Shown: positions 1 through 6,566 of the stretch, one piece after another
Layout: each line of letters starts with the position of its first letter
Numbering within the stretch: the stretch's first letter is position 1
From: an uncultured Lachnospiraceae bacterium
GTDB lineage: Bacteria > Bacillota > Clostridia > Lachnospirales > Lachnospiraceae
Assembly (NCBI GenBank): GCA_910576895.1
Contig: CAJTJZ010000035.1
Span: 1 to 16,847, forward strand
Length of the DNA: 16,847 nucleotides
Direction: 5' to 3'
Notes under the pieces: model-generated
What the model saw: the letters and a program-made list of their open reading frames with translations, nothing else
What the model was told of the DNA's origin: nothing
Database searches by the model: none
Made by a program: the position numbers and the translations under genes

Positions 1-43
1 AAAGTCTTTTACCCGATCCACCGGATAATAAAATAATATTCAT
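1..43 (-). CDS. Partial sugar nucleotidyltransferase, probably mannose-1-phosphate guanylyltransferase (N-terminus only)
   Basis: Only the first 14 codons are in the window, reading MNIILLSGGSGKRL from an ATG at 41-43. The next codon begins with T, compatible with the Trp of the family signature GGSGKRLWP. A good AAGGAG ribosome binding site (51-56) sits 7 bases upstream of the ATG. The glycine-rich G-G-S-G-K-R-L loop is the nucleotide-binding start of NTP transferases; the L-S-G-G-S-G-K-R form fits ManC-type enzymes, which make GDP-mannose from mannose-1-phosphate and GTP, better than RmlA (usually G-G-S-G-T-R). GDP-mannose normally feeds surface polysaccharide or glycan synthesis, so this is probably the first biosynthetic gene of such a locus. 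No convincing promoter lies in the 155 bases between it and the decayed recombinase upstream, which suggests transcription comes from further away. Another sugar-phosphate nucleotidyltransferase cannot be excluded from 14 residues. Confidence 0.75.
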   Translation of the reverse strand, partial: MNIILLSGGSGKRL

Positions 44-198
44 ACTGCTTCTCCTTACAAGCCTAACCTGTTTTGTATAATGCTGGAATGGGTAGAACAT
101 AGACTAATTTCTATCATTTATTGAACTAAAATAATAAATATACTAAACAGAATATATTCGCCTACTTTTTTTCCCTAGGCTTGATACATTCTTATTCT

Positions 199-921
199 TT
201 ATATTTTTAATGGATAATACTTTTTTTCTAATGGTCTTTTCAAATTTTGAAACGATACCTTATCTCTTTCCACTCCTGCATCGGAACATAACCTTTTGAG
301 TCTTTTCCATAACTGAAACCGATCCACTGGATTTCCATGACTTGTCCGAAAAATCATGCCACTCTGATATCCTTTTTTCTTTGCATACTGTTTTAAATCT
401 GCTAAAATTCCATCCGGTAATTTCATAACAATTCTCTCACTACCACGCACAAACTCTACTTTCCCTGTTTCCAAAGACTCTACCGTAATCCAATAAAGTT
501 CTGTTACTCGAATATCTGTAGTAGAAAGAATCTGAATCACTAGTGCCATAACAGAATCTGATTTTTTGATTGCCGCTTTTGCTAACTTTTCATATTCTTC
601 CATAGATAATAAAGGAACTTCTTTCTTTTTTTCTGCTCGATCTAATTTATAAGCAGATACAAAAAAAGGTTGTTCCATGATTTTACAAAAATGATTGGCA
701 CAGGAAAGATAGGAATTGGCACTTCTTACCTTATAATTCTTTTCTTCTATCAACCATCGTTTATAATCCTCTAATCGTTTTTGGGTCAATTCTTTGCCAT
801 TTAAAAATTCTGCAAGCTTTGATAAATCTCTTTGATACTTCTGTATGGTTTGCACACTTTTTTCTTCTTTTTGAAGTGCTTTCTCAAAGACTTCTATCGT
901 TTCCTTCGTCAAACGAACCAT
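199..921 (-). pseudogene. Decayed tyrosine recombinase, C-terminal catalytic half lost
   Basis: A 240-codon reading frame is clearly paralogous to the recombinase at 1362-2207: shared T-I-Q-K-Y-x-R-D-L near residue 30, N-S-[YF]-L in the N-terminal domain, and G-N-P-V-D-R late in the catalytic domain. The first catalytic Arg survives in D-I-R-V-T-E-L. The catalytic Lys position (N-K-G-K in the paralog) reads R-G-S-E, and the H-N-F-R box reads Q-N-L-K. Translation stops 14 codons after that, before the G-H and Tyr-nucleophile motifs, so the product cannot be an active recombinase. Another frame at 146-178 reads LGKKSRRIYSV, faintly like the lost LGH...Y end, suggesting decay by substitution and frameshift. 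The ATG at 919-921 is chosen because AGAGGT precedes it by 7 bases and the length then matches the paralog; an in-frame start at 963 lacks this. It may be a dead remnant or a DNA-binding regulator. Confidence 0.8.
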
Positions 922-1027
922 CTTATACACCTCTTTTCTTAAAAACTGTATCTTATTTTTCACCTTATTCTTTTCTTAAAAATAAACCCTATTTTCTCTA
1001 TTTTTTATCTTCTGAAAATAAGATTCA

Positions 1028-1050
1028 CTTCATAAGAAAAATTATGAGGT
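1028..1050 (-). repeat. Left inverted recombination site (IR-L)
   Basis: On the minus strand this site carries the exact core CATAATTTTTCTTATG. The arms are CATAA at 1031-1035 and TTATG at 1042-1046 around the spacer GAAAAA (1036-1041), plus-strand view. The dyad extends to 9-bp arms with one mismatch. It differs from the right site at three positions, all outside the core. Strand exchange would be expected within or at the edges of the 6-bp spacer. Confidence 0.8.
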
Positions 1051-1124
1051 ATTTTCTATTCTTCTTCTTTTTTAAATTGGAAATAAAAATGATTTTTTGA
1101 TACTTTTTATTAATTAGAAATCCT

Positions 1125-1153
1125 ATCCTAGAACTATTTTTTTGAAATTACAA
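1125..1153 (-). promoter_or_regulatory. Weak candidate leftward promoter inside the invertible segment
   Basis: On the minus strand, TTGTAA (1148-1153) is followed after 17 bp by TAGGAT (1125-1130). Each box matches consensus at 4 of 6 positions. In such AT-rich DNA this can occur by chance. If real, it would give low leftward transcription in the present orientation. Confidence 0.25.
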
Positions 1154-1183
1154 TGATAAGAAAAAATTTTTTTATAAAAAGAC

Positions 1184-1212
1184 TTGCAAAATGGAATCAT
1201 TTCTGTTATGAT
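1184..1212 (+). promoter_or_regulatory. Strong sigma-A promoter inside the invertible segment, pointing right
   Basis: The -35 is TTGCAA (1184-1189), followed by a 17-bp spacer and a -10 of TATGAT (1207-1212) with an extended -10 TG at 1204-1205. Transcription would start near 1218-1220. In this orientation the only thing downstream is the hairpin at 1222-1253 and then the antisense strand of the intact recombinase. After inversion it would face the decayed recombinase and the sugar nucleotidyltransferase, with a leader of about 135 bases before the ATG at 921. Confidence 0.75.
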
Positions 1213-1221
1213 TGCAGCATG

Positions 1222-1262
1222 AACTACCCCATAATTTTTCTTATGTGGTAGTTTTTATTTTT
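1222..1262 (+). terminator. Intrinsic terminator formed by the right recombination site
   Basis: The 13-bp arms 1222-1234 and 1241-1253 pair at 12 of 13 positions around a 6-base loop, and are followed at once by the T-rich run from 1252 to about 1262. The hairpin begins only a few bases after the predicted start of the rightward promoter, so that transcript should end at roughly 40 nucleotides. Read leftward, the same hairpin lacks a T-run and should not stop transcripts of the intact recombinase. Confidence 0.65.
1226..1248 (+). repeat. Right inverted recombination site (IR-R)
   Basis: The plus-strand copy has core arms CATAA (1230-1234) and TTATG (1241-1245) around the spacer TTTTTC (1235-1240). 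Here the dyad extends to 13-bp arms (1222-1234 and 1241-1253) with a single mismatch, so the site also forms a strong RNA hairpin. This extra outer symmetry is absent from the left site. Confidence 0.8.
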
Positions 1263-1361
1263 ATATCCTTTTATTTCTACTTAGAACATCATTTCTATAA
1301 AAGTTTTGTTTAATATTAATCTAGAAATTTTGTTTTCATTCTGTTTTTATTTATCCTTTTT

Positions 1362-2207
1362 TCAGCATATCACCTGTATTTTATTTAACATTTCTCTACA
1401 TTCTTGTTTTGTCGTTTTTAGATAATTAAGTGTTGTTTTTGTATTACTATGTCCTAATAAAGCTGCCACCTTTACAATATCATTACAAACCCGATAAAAA
1501 CAATGAGCAAAAAGATGGCGGAAATTATGAGGAAAAACTTTCTTTTTATCAACTTTTGCTTTTTCTGCTAGTGCTTTTAATTGTTTACTCACATTACTAC
1601 GATCAACAGGATTTCCTCTTTTAGAAAGAAAAATAGCTCCACTTATAATCTTTTCTTCTTTTATGTACTCTTTTAATACTTTTATAATTTCATCAGAAAG
1701 AAGAATCGTTCTGATTTTTCCTTTATTATAAATAACAGCTTCTCCCTGTGTAACAGCTTCTACTGTAATAAATTTAAGTTCACTAATCCGAATCCCTGTA
1801 TTTCCTAATGTTTGTATCATCATTCCCAATTTTCTTTTTCCCTCCTGTTCTGCTATTTTTATTAATTTTTTATATTCTTCTTCCGTTAATACTTTCTCAT
1901 CGGAACGAAAGATTTCCTCTTGTACTTGATAGGTTGCCACAATATTTTCATACCACCCCATAAATTTAAAAAAGCGATTAGCAACTACTAAAAAAGAATT
2001 AATACTACTAATCTTATATTCTCCACAATCCCAGAGCATTTTTTTATAAGCTAACATTTTCTCCTTAGTAATCTCTGTTCCTTTTAAAAAACTTTCCAAT
2101 TTTTTTAAATCTCGTAAATATTTTTGTATGGTTGCTACTCCTTTGCCTGTGTGAAGTAACCATACTCGAAAAGATTTCATTGCTTGTTCCGTCATTATTC
2201 TTTTCAT
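1362..2207 (-). CDS. Tyrosine-type site-specific recombinase (probable invertase)
   Basis: This 281-residue protein has the full two-domain layout of the family: an N-terminal SAM-like core-binding domain (about residues 5-90, with A-T-I-Q-K-Y) and a C-terminal catalytic domain. The catalytic set is complete: Arg140 in T-G-I-R-I-S-E-L, probable Lys164 in N-K-G-K-I-R, His227 and Arg230 in P-H-N-F-R-H, His253 in L-G-H-S-N, and nucleophile Tyr262 in L-N-Y-L. These enzymes cut and rejoin DNA through a 3'-phosphotyrosine bond. Its length and single-domain build fit XerC/D-like invertases rather than large phage integrases, and no excisionase or phage genes are nearby. The ribosome binding site GAAGGA lies 8 bases before the ATG at 2205-2207. 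The adjacent pair of inverted sites is its obvious predicted substrate. I see no clear promoter upstream. Transcripts could run left through the switch segment. Confidence 0.9.
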   Translation of the reverse strand: MKRIMTEQAMKSFRVWLLHTGKGVATIQKYLRDLKKLESFLKGTEITKEKMLAYKKMLWDCGEYKISSINSFLVVANRFFKFMGWYENIVATYQVQEEIFRSDEKVLTEEEYKKLIKIAEQEGKRKLGMMIQTLGNTGIRISELKFITVEAVTQGEAVIYNKGKIRTILLSDEIIKVLKEYIKEEKIISGAIFLSKRGNPVDRSNVSKQLKALAEKAKVDKKKVFPHNFRHLFAHCFYRVCNDIVKVAALLGHSNTKTTLNYLKTTKQECREMLNKIQVIC

Positions 2208-2616
2208 AATTTCTATCCTTCTCTTTCTTCTATAACGATATTATTATTTTTCTTAACGGCTTCTTAATAACATTTCGGCAAAAATTATTTCCAAAGCCAT
2301 CGCAAAATAAAATTTATAAGAATTTCTTTCTTTTCTAAAACTGTCTCTTATAAAGTTTATTTGACTTAATACTTAATTTAATGAAAAAATTATTAAGAAG
2401 AAAGAATACAAGAAAACTAACTCTATATGTATGACTACTTAAAAAATTTTATAATGAAATTCTGAAAATAGAATAATTTTATTTTTCTATGTTTTATAGA
2501 ATTTTTATTGAATTTCTCTATAAAATCAGATAGAATAGACAGAATACAAATTTACTTTTAAATAAATTATATCAAAAAATAAATAAACCTTGTATTCTAA
2601 GAAAACGGAGGTCAAT
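2208..2616. other. 409-bp AT-rich gap between divergent recombinase and protease genes
   Basis: No gene or RNA is visible. It holds the recombinase ribosome binding site at its left end and the protease promoter and GGAGGT site (2606-2611) at its right. A perfect 11-bp inverted repeat, CTTCTTAATAA at 2260-2270 and TTATTAAGAAG at 2390-2400, encloses 119 bp. A second weak dyad around GAAAAA (2372-2397) resembles the spacer of the switch sites. In sequence this AT-rich, both could be chance. Confidence 0.5.
2508..2536 (+). promoter_or_regulatory. Promoter of the M50 protease-TmcAL operon
   Basis: TTGAAT (2508-2513) and TAGAAT (2531-2536) are separated by 17 bp. A perfect 9-bp inverted repeat (TTTTATAGA at 2492-2500 and TCTATAAAA at 2517-2525) brackets the -35 box and could be an operator, though its composition is plain AT. 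Confidence 0.5.
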
Positions 2617-3273
2617 ATGAATAATAATCTACAGGAACTAATTACAATTTTAATATATTCTGTACCAGCTACGATTTTAACAATGACGTTACATGAATTT
2701 GCTCATAGTTATGTTTCTTATCGCCTTGGTGACAATACACCAAAAGCAACAGGACGATTAACCTTAAATCCTCTTAAACATATTGACCCTCTTGGTGCAC
2801 TTTGTCTTGCTATTTTTCATTTTGGATGGGCAAAACCTGTACAAGTCAACCCACAAGCATATAAAAATCCAAAAAAAGGAATGGCTCTTACAGCTCTTGC
2901 TGGCCCACTTATGAATTTTTTGATTACTTTTTTTGCAATGTTTGGAATGGGAATCATTGCAAAAATGGGAAACTATTCTAATAGTGGTATAATAAGCAAT
3001 TATCTTTATATCCTTTTTTATTATATTGCTATTTTAAGTACTGGTCTTGGAATTTTTAATTTAATCCCTTTTCCTCCACTAGATGGCTCTAAAGTTTTTG
3101 GTGCTATTTTACCAGAAAAAATTTATTTTGGATATATGAAATATGAACGTTATGGAATGCTTATTTTATTTATTCTTCTTTACTCTAATTTACTTGATAT
3201 GCCATTAAATTGGCTAAATGAAACAATTACAAATGGAATGTTTTCAATTGTTAAAATAATATTAAGATTATAA
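2617..3273 (+). CDS. M50-family (site-2 protease type) intramembrane metalloprotease
   Basis: The 218-residue product is a small multi-pass membrane protein. A zinc-binding H-E-F-A-H motif lies at residues 26-30 in the first hydrophobic segment, A-G-P-L-M-N at 95-100, and the third-ligand motif L-D-G at 155-157 within N-L-I-P-F-P-P-L-D-G, where Asp156 completes the zinc site. It lacks the PDZ domain of RseP and the CBS domains of SpoIVFB, and fits the short YwhC-like group of Firmicutes. Such enzymes cut transmembrane helices of substrate proteins inside the membrane; the substrate here is unknown. The ATG at 2617 is chosen because GGAGGT lies 5 bases upstream. An upstream in-frame TTG at 2590 would place that ribosome binding site inside the gene. 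The TmcAL gene follows after 50 bases with no terminator between, so they are probably co-transcribed. Confidence 0.9.
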   Translation: MNNNLQELITILIYSVPATILTMTLHEFAHSYVSYRLGDNTPKATGRLTLNPLKHIDPLGALCLAIFHFGWAKPVQVNPQAYKNPKKGMALTALAGPLMNFLITFFAMFGMGIIAKMGNYSNSGIISNYLYILFYYIAILSTGLGIFNLIPFPPLDGSKVFGAILPEKIYFGYMKYERYGMLILFILLYSNLLDMPLNWLNETITNGMFSIVKIILRL

Positions 3274-3323
3274 TTATAATGCCATATTTATTCTTATTAT
3301 AAAAATCAGAAAGGATTCTTACT

Positions 3324-4595
3324 ATGAAAGTTGCTGCAGTAATCGCTGAATACAATCCATTTCATTTTGGGCATGCTTGGCAATTACAGGAAATAAAAAG
3401 AATATATAATATTGATATTTGTATTGTTATTATGAGTGGAAATTATGTACAAAGAGGAGCTCCTGCCATTGTAGATAAATTTACACGTACAAAATGGGCA
3501 TTACAATATGGGGCAGATATTGTTTTTGAACTACCTTCTATTTTTGCAACGGCTGGAGCAGAGCAATTTGCTTATGGTGCTTGTATGCTTTTAGATAAAC
3601 TTGGATTAATTGATATACTTTGTTTTGGAAGTGAATTTACAGATTGCAATTTTATAGAGAAAACGGCTGCATTTTTACTAAACCCTCCTTCTGCTTATGA
3701 AAATCATTTAAAAAAACTTCTACAGAAAGGGAAAAGTTATGCTGCCGCAAGAGAAGAAGCTTTCTATCCATTTTTAATAAAAGAAGTTGATTTTCAGAAA
3801 TTGACACAAGAACAATTTCATACAATATTTTCTGCACCAAATACTATTCTTGGAATTGAATATTGTAAAGCATTAAAAAAAAGGAACAGCTTAATAAGAC
3901 CTGTTCCTCTTTTACGAAATGGAAATTATCATTCTACTTCTTTACTAGAGCAAAAAACAGTTACATTAAAAGAAAATAACGATTCTCCCTCTATTTCAGC
4001 TTCTGCTATTCGCAACCACTTATTTTCCCATTTTAATTCCTTAGAACCTTTGTATTCTTTTCTTCCACAAACTATATTTTCTGATTTATCCTCTCTTACT
4101 TTTTTACATGAAGACGATTTTTCTCTTTGCTTATATTATGCCTTACTTGGAAAAAATGCCAATATTCTTGAGAAATATTATGAAATATCCCCTGATTTAG
4201 CACAACGTATTCTTCATTATTTCCCACAATTTCAGAATTTCTCAAGTTTTACAGAGTGTTTAAAAACAAAAAATTATGCTCATGCAAGAATTAGACGTGC
4301 CTTATTACATATTTTACTTTCTATTCAAAAAGAAGATCCTTTTTTGGATTGTTGTTTTCTTCGCCTTCTTGGACTAAAAAAAGGAAGTTCCTATTTTCTT
4401 CATAAAATTAAAGAACAAACAAAACTAACCATTATAACAAAACCATCTTCTTATCAAAAACTTTTATCTGGGCAGGATCTTTTTATCTTTTCAAAAGAAA
4501 TCACGGCTTCTCAATTATATGGCTTTCTTTCTTATAAAAAAGCAAAGATAACAAAACCATATAGAGAACTTGCTACTTCTCCAATTATCTTATAA
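3324..4595 (+). CDS. tmcAL: tRNA(Met) cytidine acetate ligase (TmcAL, formerly YlbM)
   Basis: The 423-residue protein opens with A-E-Y-N-P-F-H-F-G-H, a nucleotidyltransferase H-x-G-H motif at residues 14-17. M-S-G-N-Y-V-Q-R-G follows at 37-45, N-T-I-L-G-I-E-Y at 173-180 and I-S-A-S-A-I-R at 224-230, all hallmarks of the YlbM family. The established role in Bacillus is to activate acetate with ATP and acetylate the wobble cytidine (position 34) of elongator tRNA-Met, forming N4-acetylcytidine and aiding accurate decoding of AUG. The length is close to the usual 400 or so residues. A GAAAGGA site precedes the ATG. It lies 50 bases behind the M50 protease gene and converges on nadA. The 90 bases between the two ends are very AT-rich with no clear GC hairpin. 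Confidence 0.92.
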   Translation: MKVAAVIAEYNPFHFGHAWQLQEIKRIYNIDICIVIMSGNYVQRGAPAIVDKFTRTKWALQYGADIVFELPSIFATAGAEQFAYGACMLLDKLGLIDILCFGSEFTDCNFIEKTAAFLLNPPSAYENHLKKLLQKGKSYAAAREEAFYPFLIKEVDFQKLTQEQFHTIFSAPNTILGIEYCKALKKRNSLIRPVPLLRNGNYHSTSLLEQKTVTLKENNDSPSISASAIRNHLFSHFNSLEPLYSFLPQTIFSDLSSLTFLHEDDFSLCLYYALLGKNANILEKYYEISPDLAQRILHYFPQFQNFSSFTECLKTKNYAHARIRRALLHILLSIQKEDPFLDCCFLRLLGLKKGSSYFLHKIKEQTKLTIITKPSSYQKLLSGQDLFIFSKEITASQLYGFLSYKKAKITKPYRELATSPIIL

Positions 4596-4686
4596 TTTTT
4601 ATTTTTTATATTTTTTTGTAATTTGTATATTTTTATAATTTATATATTTTATTTACTTACTACAAAAATTTTTCTATCTCTTAACC

Positions 4687-5595
4687 TTAACGTGCAAGTT
4701 CTAGCATTTTACTTAATGGTAAAAATGATTTCTTCCTTATTTCCTCATCTAATACAAGCTCTGGCTGCATTGTAAGCAATGCATTTTTTACTTTTTCTAA
4801 AGTAATACGTTTCATATTTGGGCAAAATTGGCGATGTCCTACAGAATAAAACTTTTTCTGTGGATTTTTTTGCATCAATTCATAAAAAACTCCCATTTCT
4901 GTACAAATAATAAAATTCTCATTTTCACTTCTTGTTGCATAATCAATAATTTCCGATGTACTTCCTATAAAATCAGCAAGTGCAAGTACATCTTCTGTAC
5001 ATTCTGGATGAGCAAGAACCAAAGAAGCAGGATATAATTTTTTTGCAGCTTCTACTTGTTCCTTTGTAATACTTGTATGTACATGACAGAAACCATCATG
5101 AAAAATAAATTCTTTTTCTGGTACTTTTGAAGCAACATATCTACCTAAATTATTATCAGGGATAAAGAAAATTCTTTTATTTTCTAATGCTTTTACTACA
5201 CGAATTGCATTAGAACTAGTAACACAAACATCTGATTTTGCTTTTATTTCTGCAGTAGAATTAACATAACAAACTACAGCAACATCTTTATATTGTTTTC
5301 TTACTTCCTCTATTTTATCTAAATCTACCATATGTGCCATAGGGCAATCTGCCAATTCATCGGCCATAATCACTTTTTTCTCTGGATTTAAAATTTTAGC
5401 ACTCTCTCCCATAAAAGTAACACCGCAAAATAAAATATTTTTCTGCTTAACTTCTGTTGCGATTTTACTTAAATAATAAGAATCTCCCACATAATCAGCA
5501 ATTGCCTGAACCTCTCCATCTACATAATAATGAGCAAGAATAACAACATCTTTTTCCTTTGCAAGCTGCTTTATTTCTTCTGCTATTGTTTCCAT
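4687..5595 (-). CDS. nadA: Quinolinate synthase
   Basis: The 302-residue enzyme condenses iminoaspartate with dihydroxyacetone phosphate to quinolinate, the second step of de novo NAD synthesis, using an oxygen-sensitive 4Fe-4S cluster. Three cysteines with the expected spacing of about 87 residues, Cys84 (C-P-M-A), Cys170 (C-H-V-H) and Cys258 (F-C-P-N-M), are the probable cluster ligands. I-L-A-H-Y-Y near the start and N-P-E-K-K-V are other family signatures. The ATG at 5593-5595 is preferred because GGAG lies 6 bases upstream. An in-frame ATG four codons earlier (5607) has only a poorly spaced GGCGGA. Unusually, nadB and nadC are not next to it in this window; a short unrecognised gene precedes it by 70 bases on the same strand. 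GTTTAT occurs twice just upstream (5614-5634), but I cannot assign a regulator. Confidence 0.93.
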   Translation of the reverse strand: METIAEEIKQLAKEKDVVILAHYYVDGEVQAIADYVGDSYYLSKIATEVKQKNILFCGVTFMGESAKILNPEKKVIMADELADCPMAHMVDLDKIEEVRKQYKDVAVVCYVNSTAEIKAKSDVCVTSSNAIRVVKALENKRIFFIPDNNLGRYVASKVPEKEFIFHDGFCHVHTSITKEQVEAAKKLYPASLVLAHPECTEDVLALADFIGSTSEIIDYATRSENENFIICTEMGVFYELMQKNPQKKFYSVGHRQFCPNMKRITLEKVKNALLTMQPELVLDEEIRKKSFLPLSKMLELAR

Positions 5596-5665
5596 AAACT
5601 TCTCCATTTCTGCGGTTTATCCGCCGTTTATGTTTTTCAATTATTTATTCTAATAATATAAATGT

Positions 5666-5893
5666 TCATTCCTTATTATTTGGTTCTTTCTTTTTTCTAA
5701 TTAGAATTTCATAGGTTTCTTGATTTAATAATGTTACTTCTATCCTGTTTTCTCGATCAAATACTTTAATATCAGAAACAGGAAGAAATTTACTTTCATT
5801 AATGGAATCAAACAATCCATCTTTAAATTCATCTAAAGACAATGGTGGACGCTTTTTAAAAAGATAGATTACATTATCTTTATCCTCTTTCAC
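5666..5893 (-). CDS. Small protein of unknown function upstream of nadA
   Basis: I do not recognise this gene. The GTG at 5891-5893 is chosen because a strong GGAGG (5901-5905) lies 7 bases upstream; the frame stays open to a TTG at 5966-5968, but that start has no ribosome binding site. The resulting 75-residue product is soluble and charged, with an alternating hydrophobic pattern (V-I-Y-L-F, then S-D-I-K-V-F-D-R-E-N-R-I-E-V-T-L-L) suggesting beta strands around a central helix, and a basic tail R-K-K-K. There is no signal peptide, membrane span or cysteine. It shares strand with nadA and sits 70 bases upstream with no terminator between, so co-transcription is likely; a role in NAD metabolism would be guesswork. 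Confidence 0.6.
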   Translation of the reverse strand: MKEDKDNVIYLFKKRPPLSLDEFKDGLFDSINESKFLPVSDIKVFDRENRIEVTLLNQETYEILIRKKKEPNNKE

Positions 5894-6070
5894 TATAAAT
5901 CCTCCATTCTGCACAAATCTTTCTGCTCTGTTTACGTCTTTATGATACAATTTACAATTCGTTATCAAAGAAGCATTTTCAAATATTGTGCAAGAATTTA
6001 TGGATTGTTATACTAGTAAATTTTTGAAACCATAAAAATTTCTAAAAACTAAATTATATTTGTTTTTTAA

Positions 6071-6111
6071 CAATAATAAGAAAAACATGGCAGCTTTTAT
6101 TAGCTGCCATG
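6071..6111 (-). terminator. Intrinsic terminator of the DUF1292 gene
   Basis: A perfect 10-bp stem, CATGGCAGCT (6086-6095) with AGCTGCCATG (6102-6111), closes a 6-base loop. On the minus strand it is followed directly by TTTTTCTTATTATTG (6085-6071). It lies 22 bases past the end of the DUF1292 gene. Confidence 0.93.
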
Positions 6112-6132
6112 CAGTTAAGCTGTCAAGAAAGA

Positions 6133-6444
6133 TTATTCCTCATCTTCATCTTCTGCCATCACTTCTTCAAATCGTTCTGCTACTTTTTCATAGATAGCAT
6201 CATCAATATTTAAAAGTTCCATTTCATCCCAATTCGCACCACCAAGACGGTAAAGCATGGCAGATACGCCTTCTTCATCATCTTCGTCTGCTGCTTCTAG
6301 TTCCTCTGTTGGAACAACAGCAATATAATTTTGACCTTCATAATCAAATACTGTAATAACCTCACAATCTAATTCACTGTTATCCTCCAATGTCAATGTA
6401 ACTGTCATGGATTCCACATCATTCCAATCTAACTCATCTGCCAT
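6133..6444 (-). CDS. DUF1292 family protein (YrzB-like, UPF0473)
   Basis: The 103-residue product is very acidic, ending in a run of Asp and Glu (E-D-E-D-E-E). It has the DUF1292 pattern: a strand with T-L-T-L-E-D-N-S-E-L-D-C-E-V, then F-D-Y-E-G-Q-N-Y-I-A-V-V-P and Y-R-L-G-G. The family is widespread in Firmicutes, often near the Holliday junction resolvase RuvX gene and alaS; here it stands alone as a single-gene unit. Its function is not established. An AGAGGT site lies 7 bases before the ATG, and a strong terminator follows the gene. It is divergent from the ABC-F gene. Confidence 0.85.
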   Translation of the reverse strand: MADELDWNDVESMTVTLTLEDNSELDCEVITVFDYEGQNYIAVVPTEELEAADEDDEEGVSAMLYRLGGANWDEMELLNIDDAIYEKVAERFEEVMAEDEDEE

Positions 6445-6566
6445 AGCAAATACCTCTCTCTCTTAAAAAATTCATGCTTATAGACTAACAGATTCTTCTA
6501 AAAAAAGCAAGTCTTATCTGACAAATTTTTCTTTCTATTCTTATTGTCTTCCTACTATTCTCCTAC

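Larger units (their letters stand above)
1028..1248. other. Predicted invertible promoter segment (phase-variation switch)
   Basis: Two 23-bp sites in inverted orientation (1028-1050 and 1226-1248) match at 20 of 23 positions and share an exact 16-bp core, CATAATTTTTCTTATG. They bound a 175-bp AT-rich stretch holding a strong promoter near one end. Each site is an imperfect dyad of CATAA and TTATG around a 6-bp spacer (TTTTTC in one, GAAAAA in the other), the layout of tyrosine recombinase core sites, and the spacers face each other so recombination would invert the segment. An intact tyrosine recombinase gene ends about 115 bases to the right, and a decayed paralog starts about 107 bases to the left. 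As sequenced, the promoter points right. Inverted, its -10 would lie at 1064-1069, firing left toward the decayed recombinase and the nucleotidyltransferase. Invertible promoters run by linked tyrosine recombinases are established for surface structures in gut bacteria and Clostridioides; inversion here is inferred. Confidence 0.8.

Noticed and set aside
58..183. Inverted repeat CAAGCCTA (58-65) and TAGGCTTG (176-183) in front of the nucleotidyltransferase gene, a possible further invertible element.
   Set aside because: Only 8 bp, no extension beyond the arms, no dyad-plus-spacer layout like the switch sites and no promoter inside; chance is likely.
819..1100. Plus-strand open frame across the start of the decayed recombinase and the left switch site.
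   Set aside because: Phe-, Leu- and Lys-rich AT product with no family features, antisense to a clear paralog of the recombinase.
1430..1624. Plus-strand open frame inside the intact recombinase gene.
   Set aside because: Antisense to a gene with complete catalytic motifs; no ribosome binding site and low-complexity product.
1..2207. Prophage or integrative element carrying the two recombinases.
   Set aside because: No excisionase, repressor, phage structural or conjugation genes and no tRNA attachment site; the inverted sites with a promoter fit a local switch instead.
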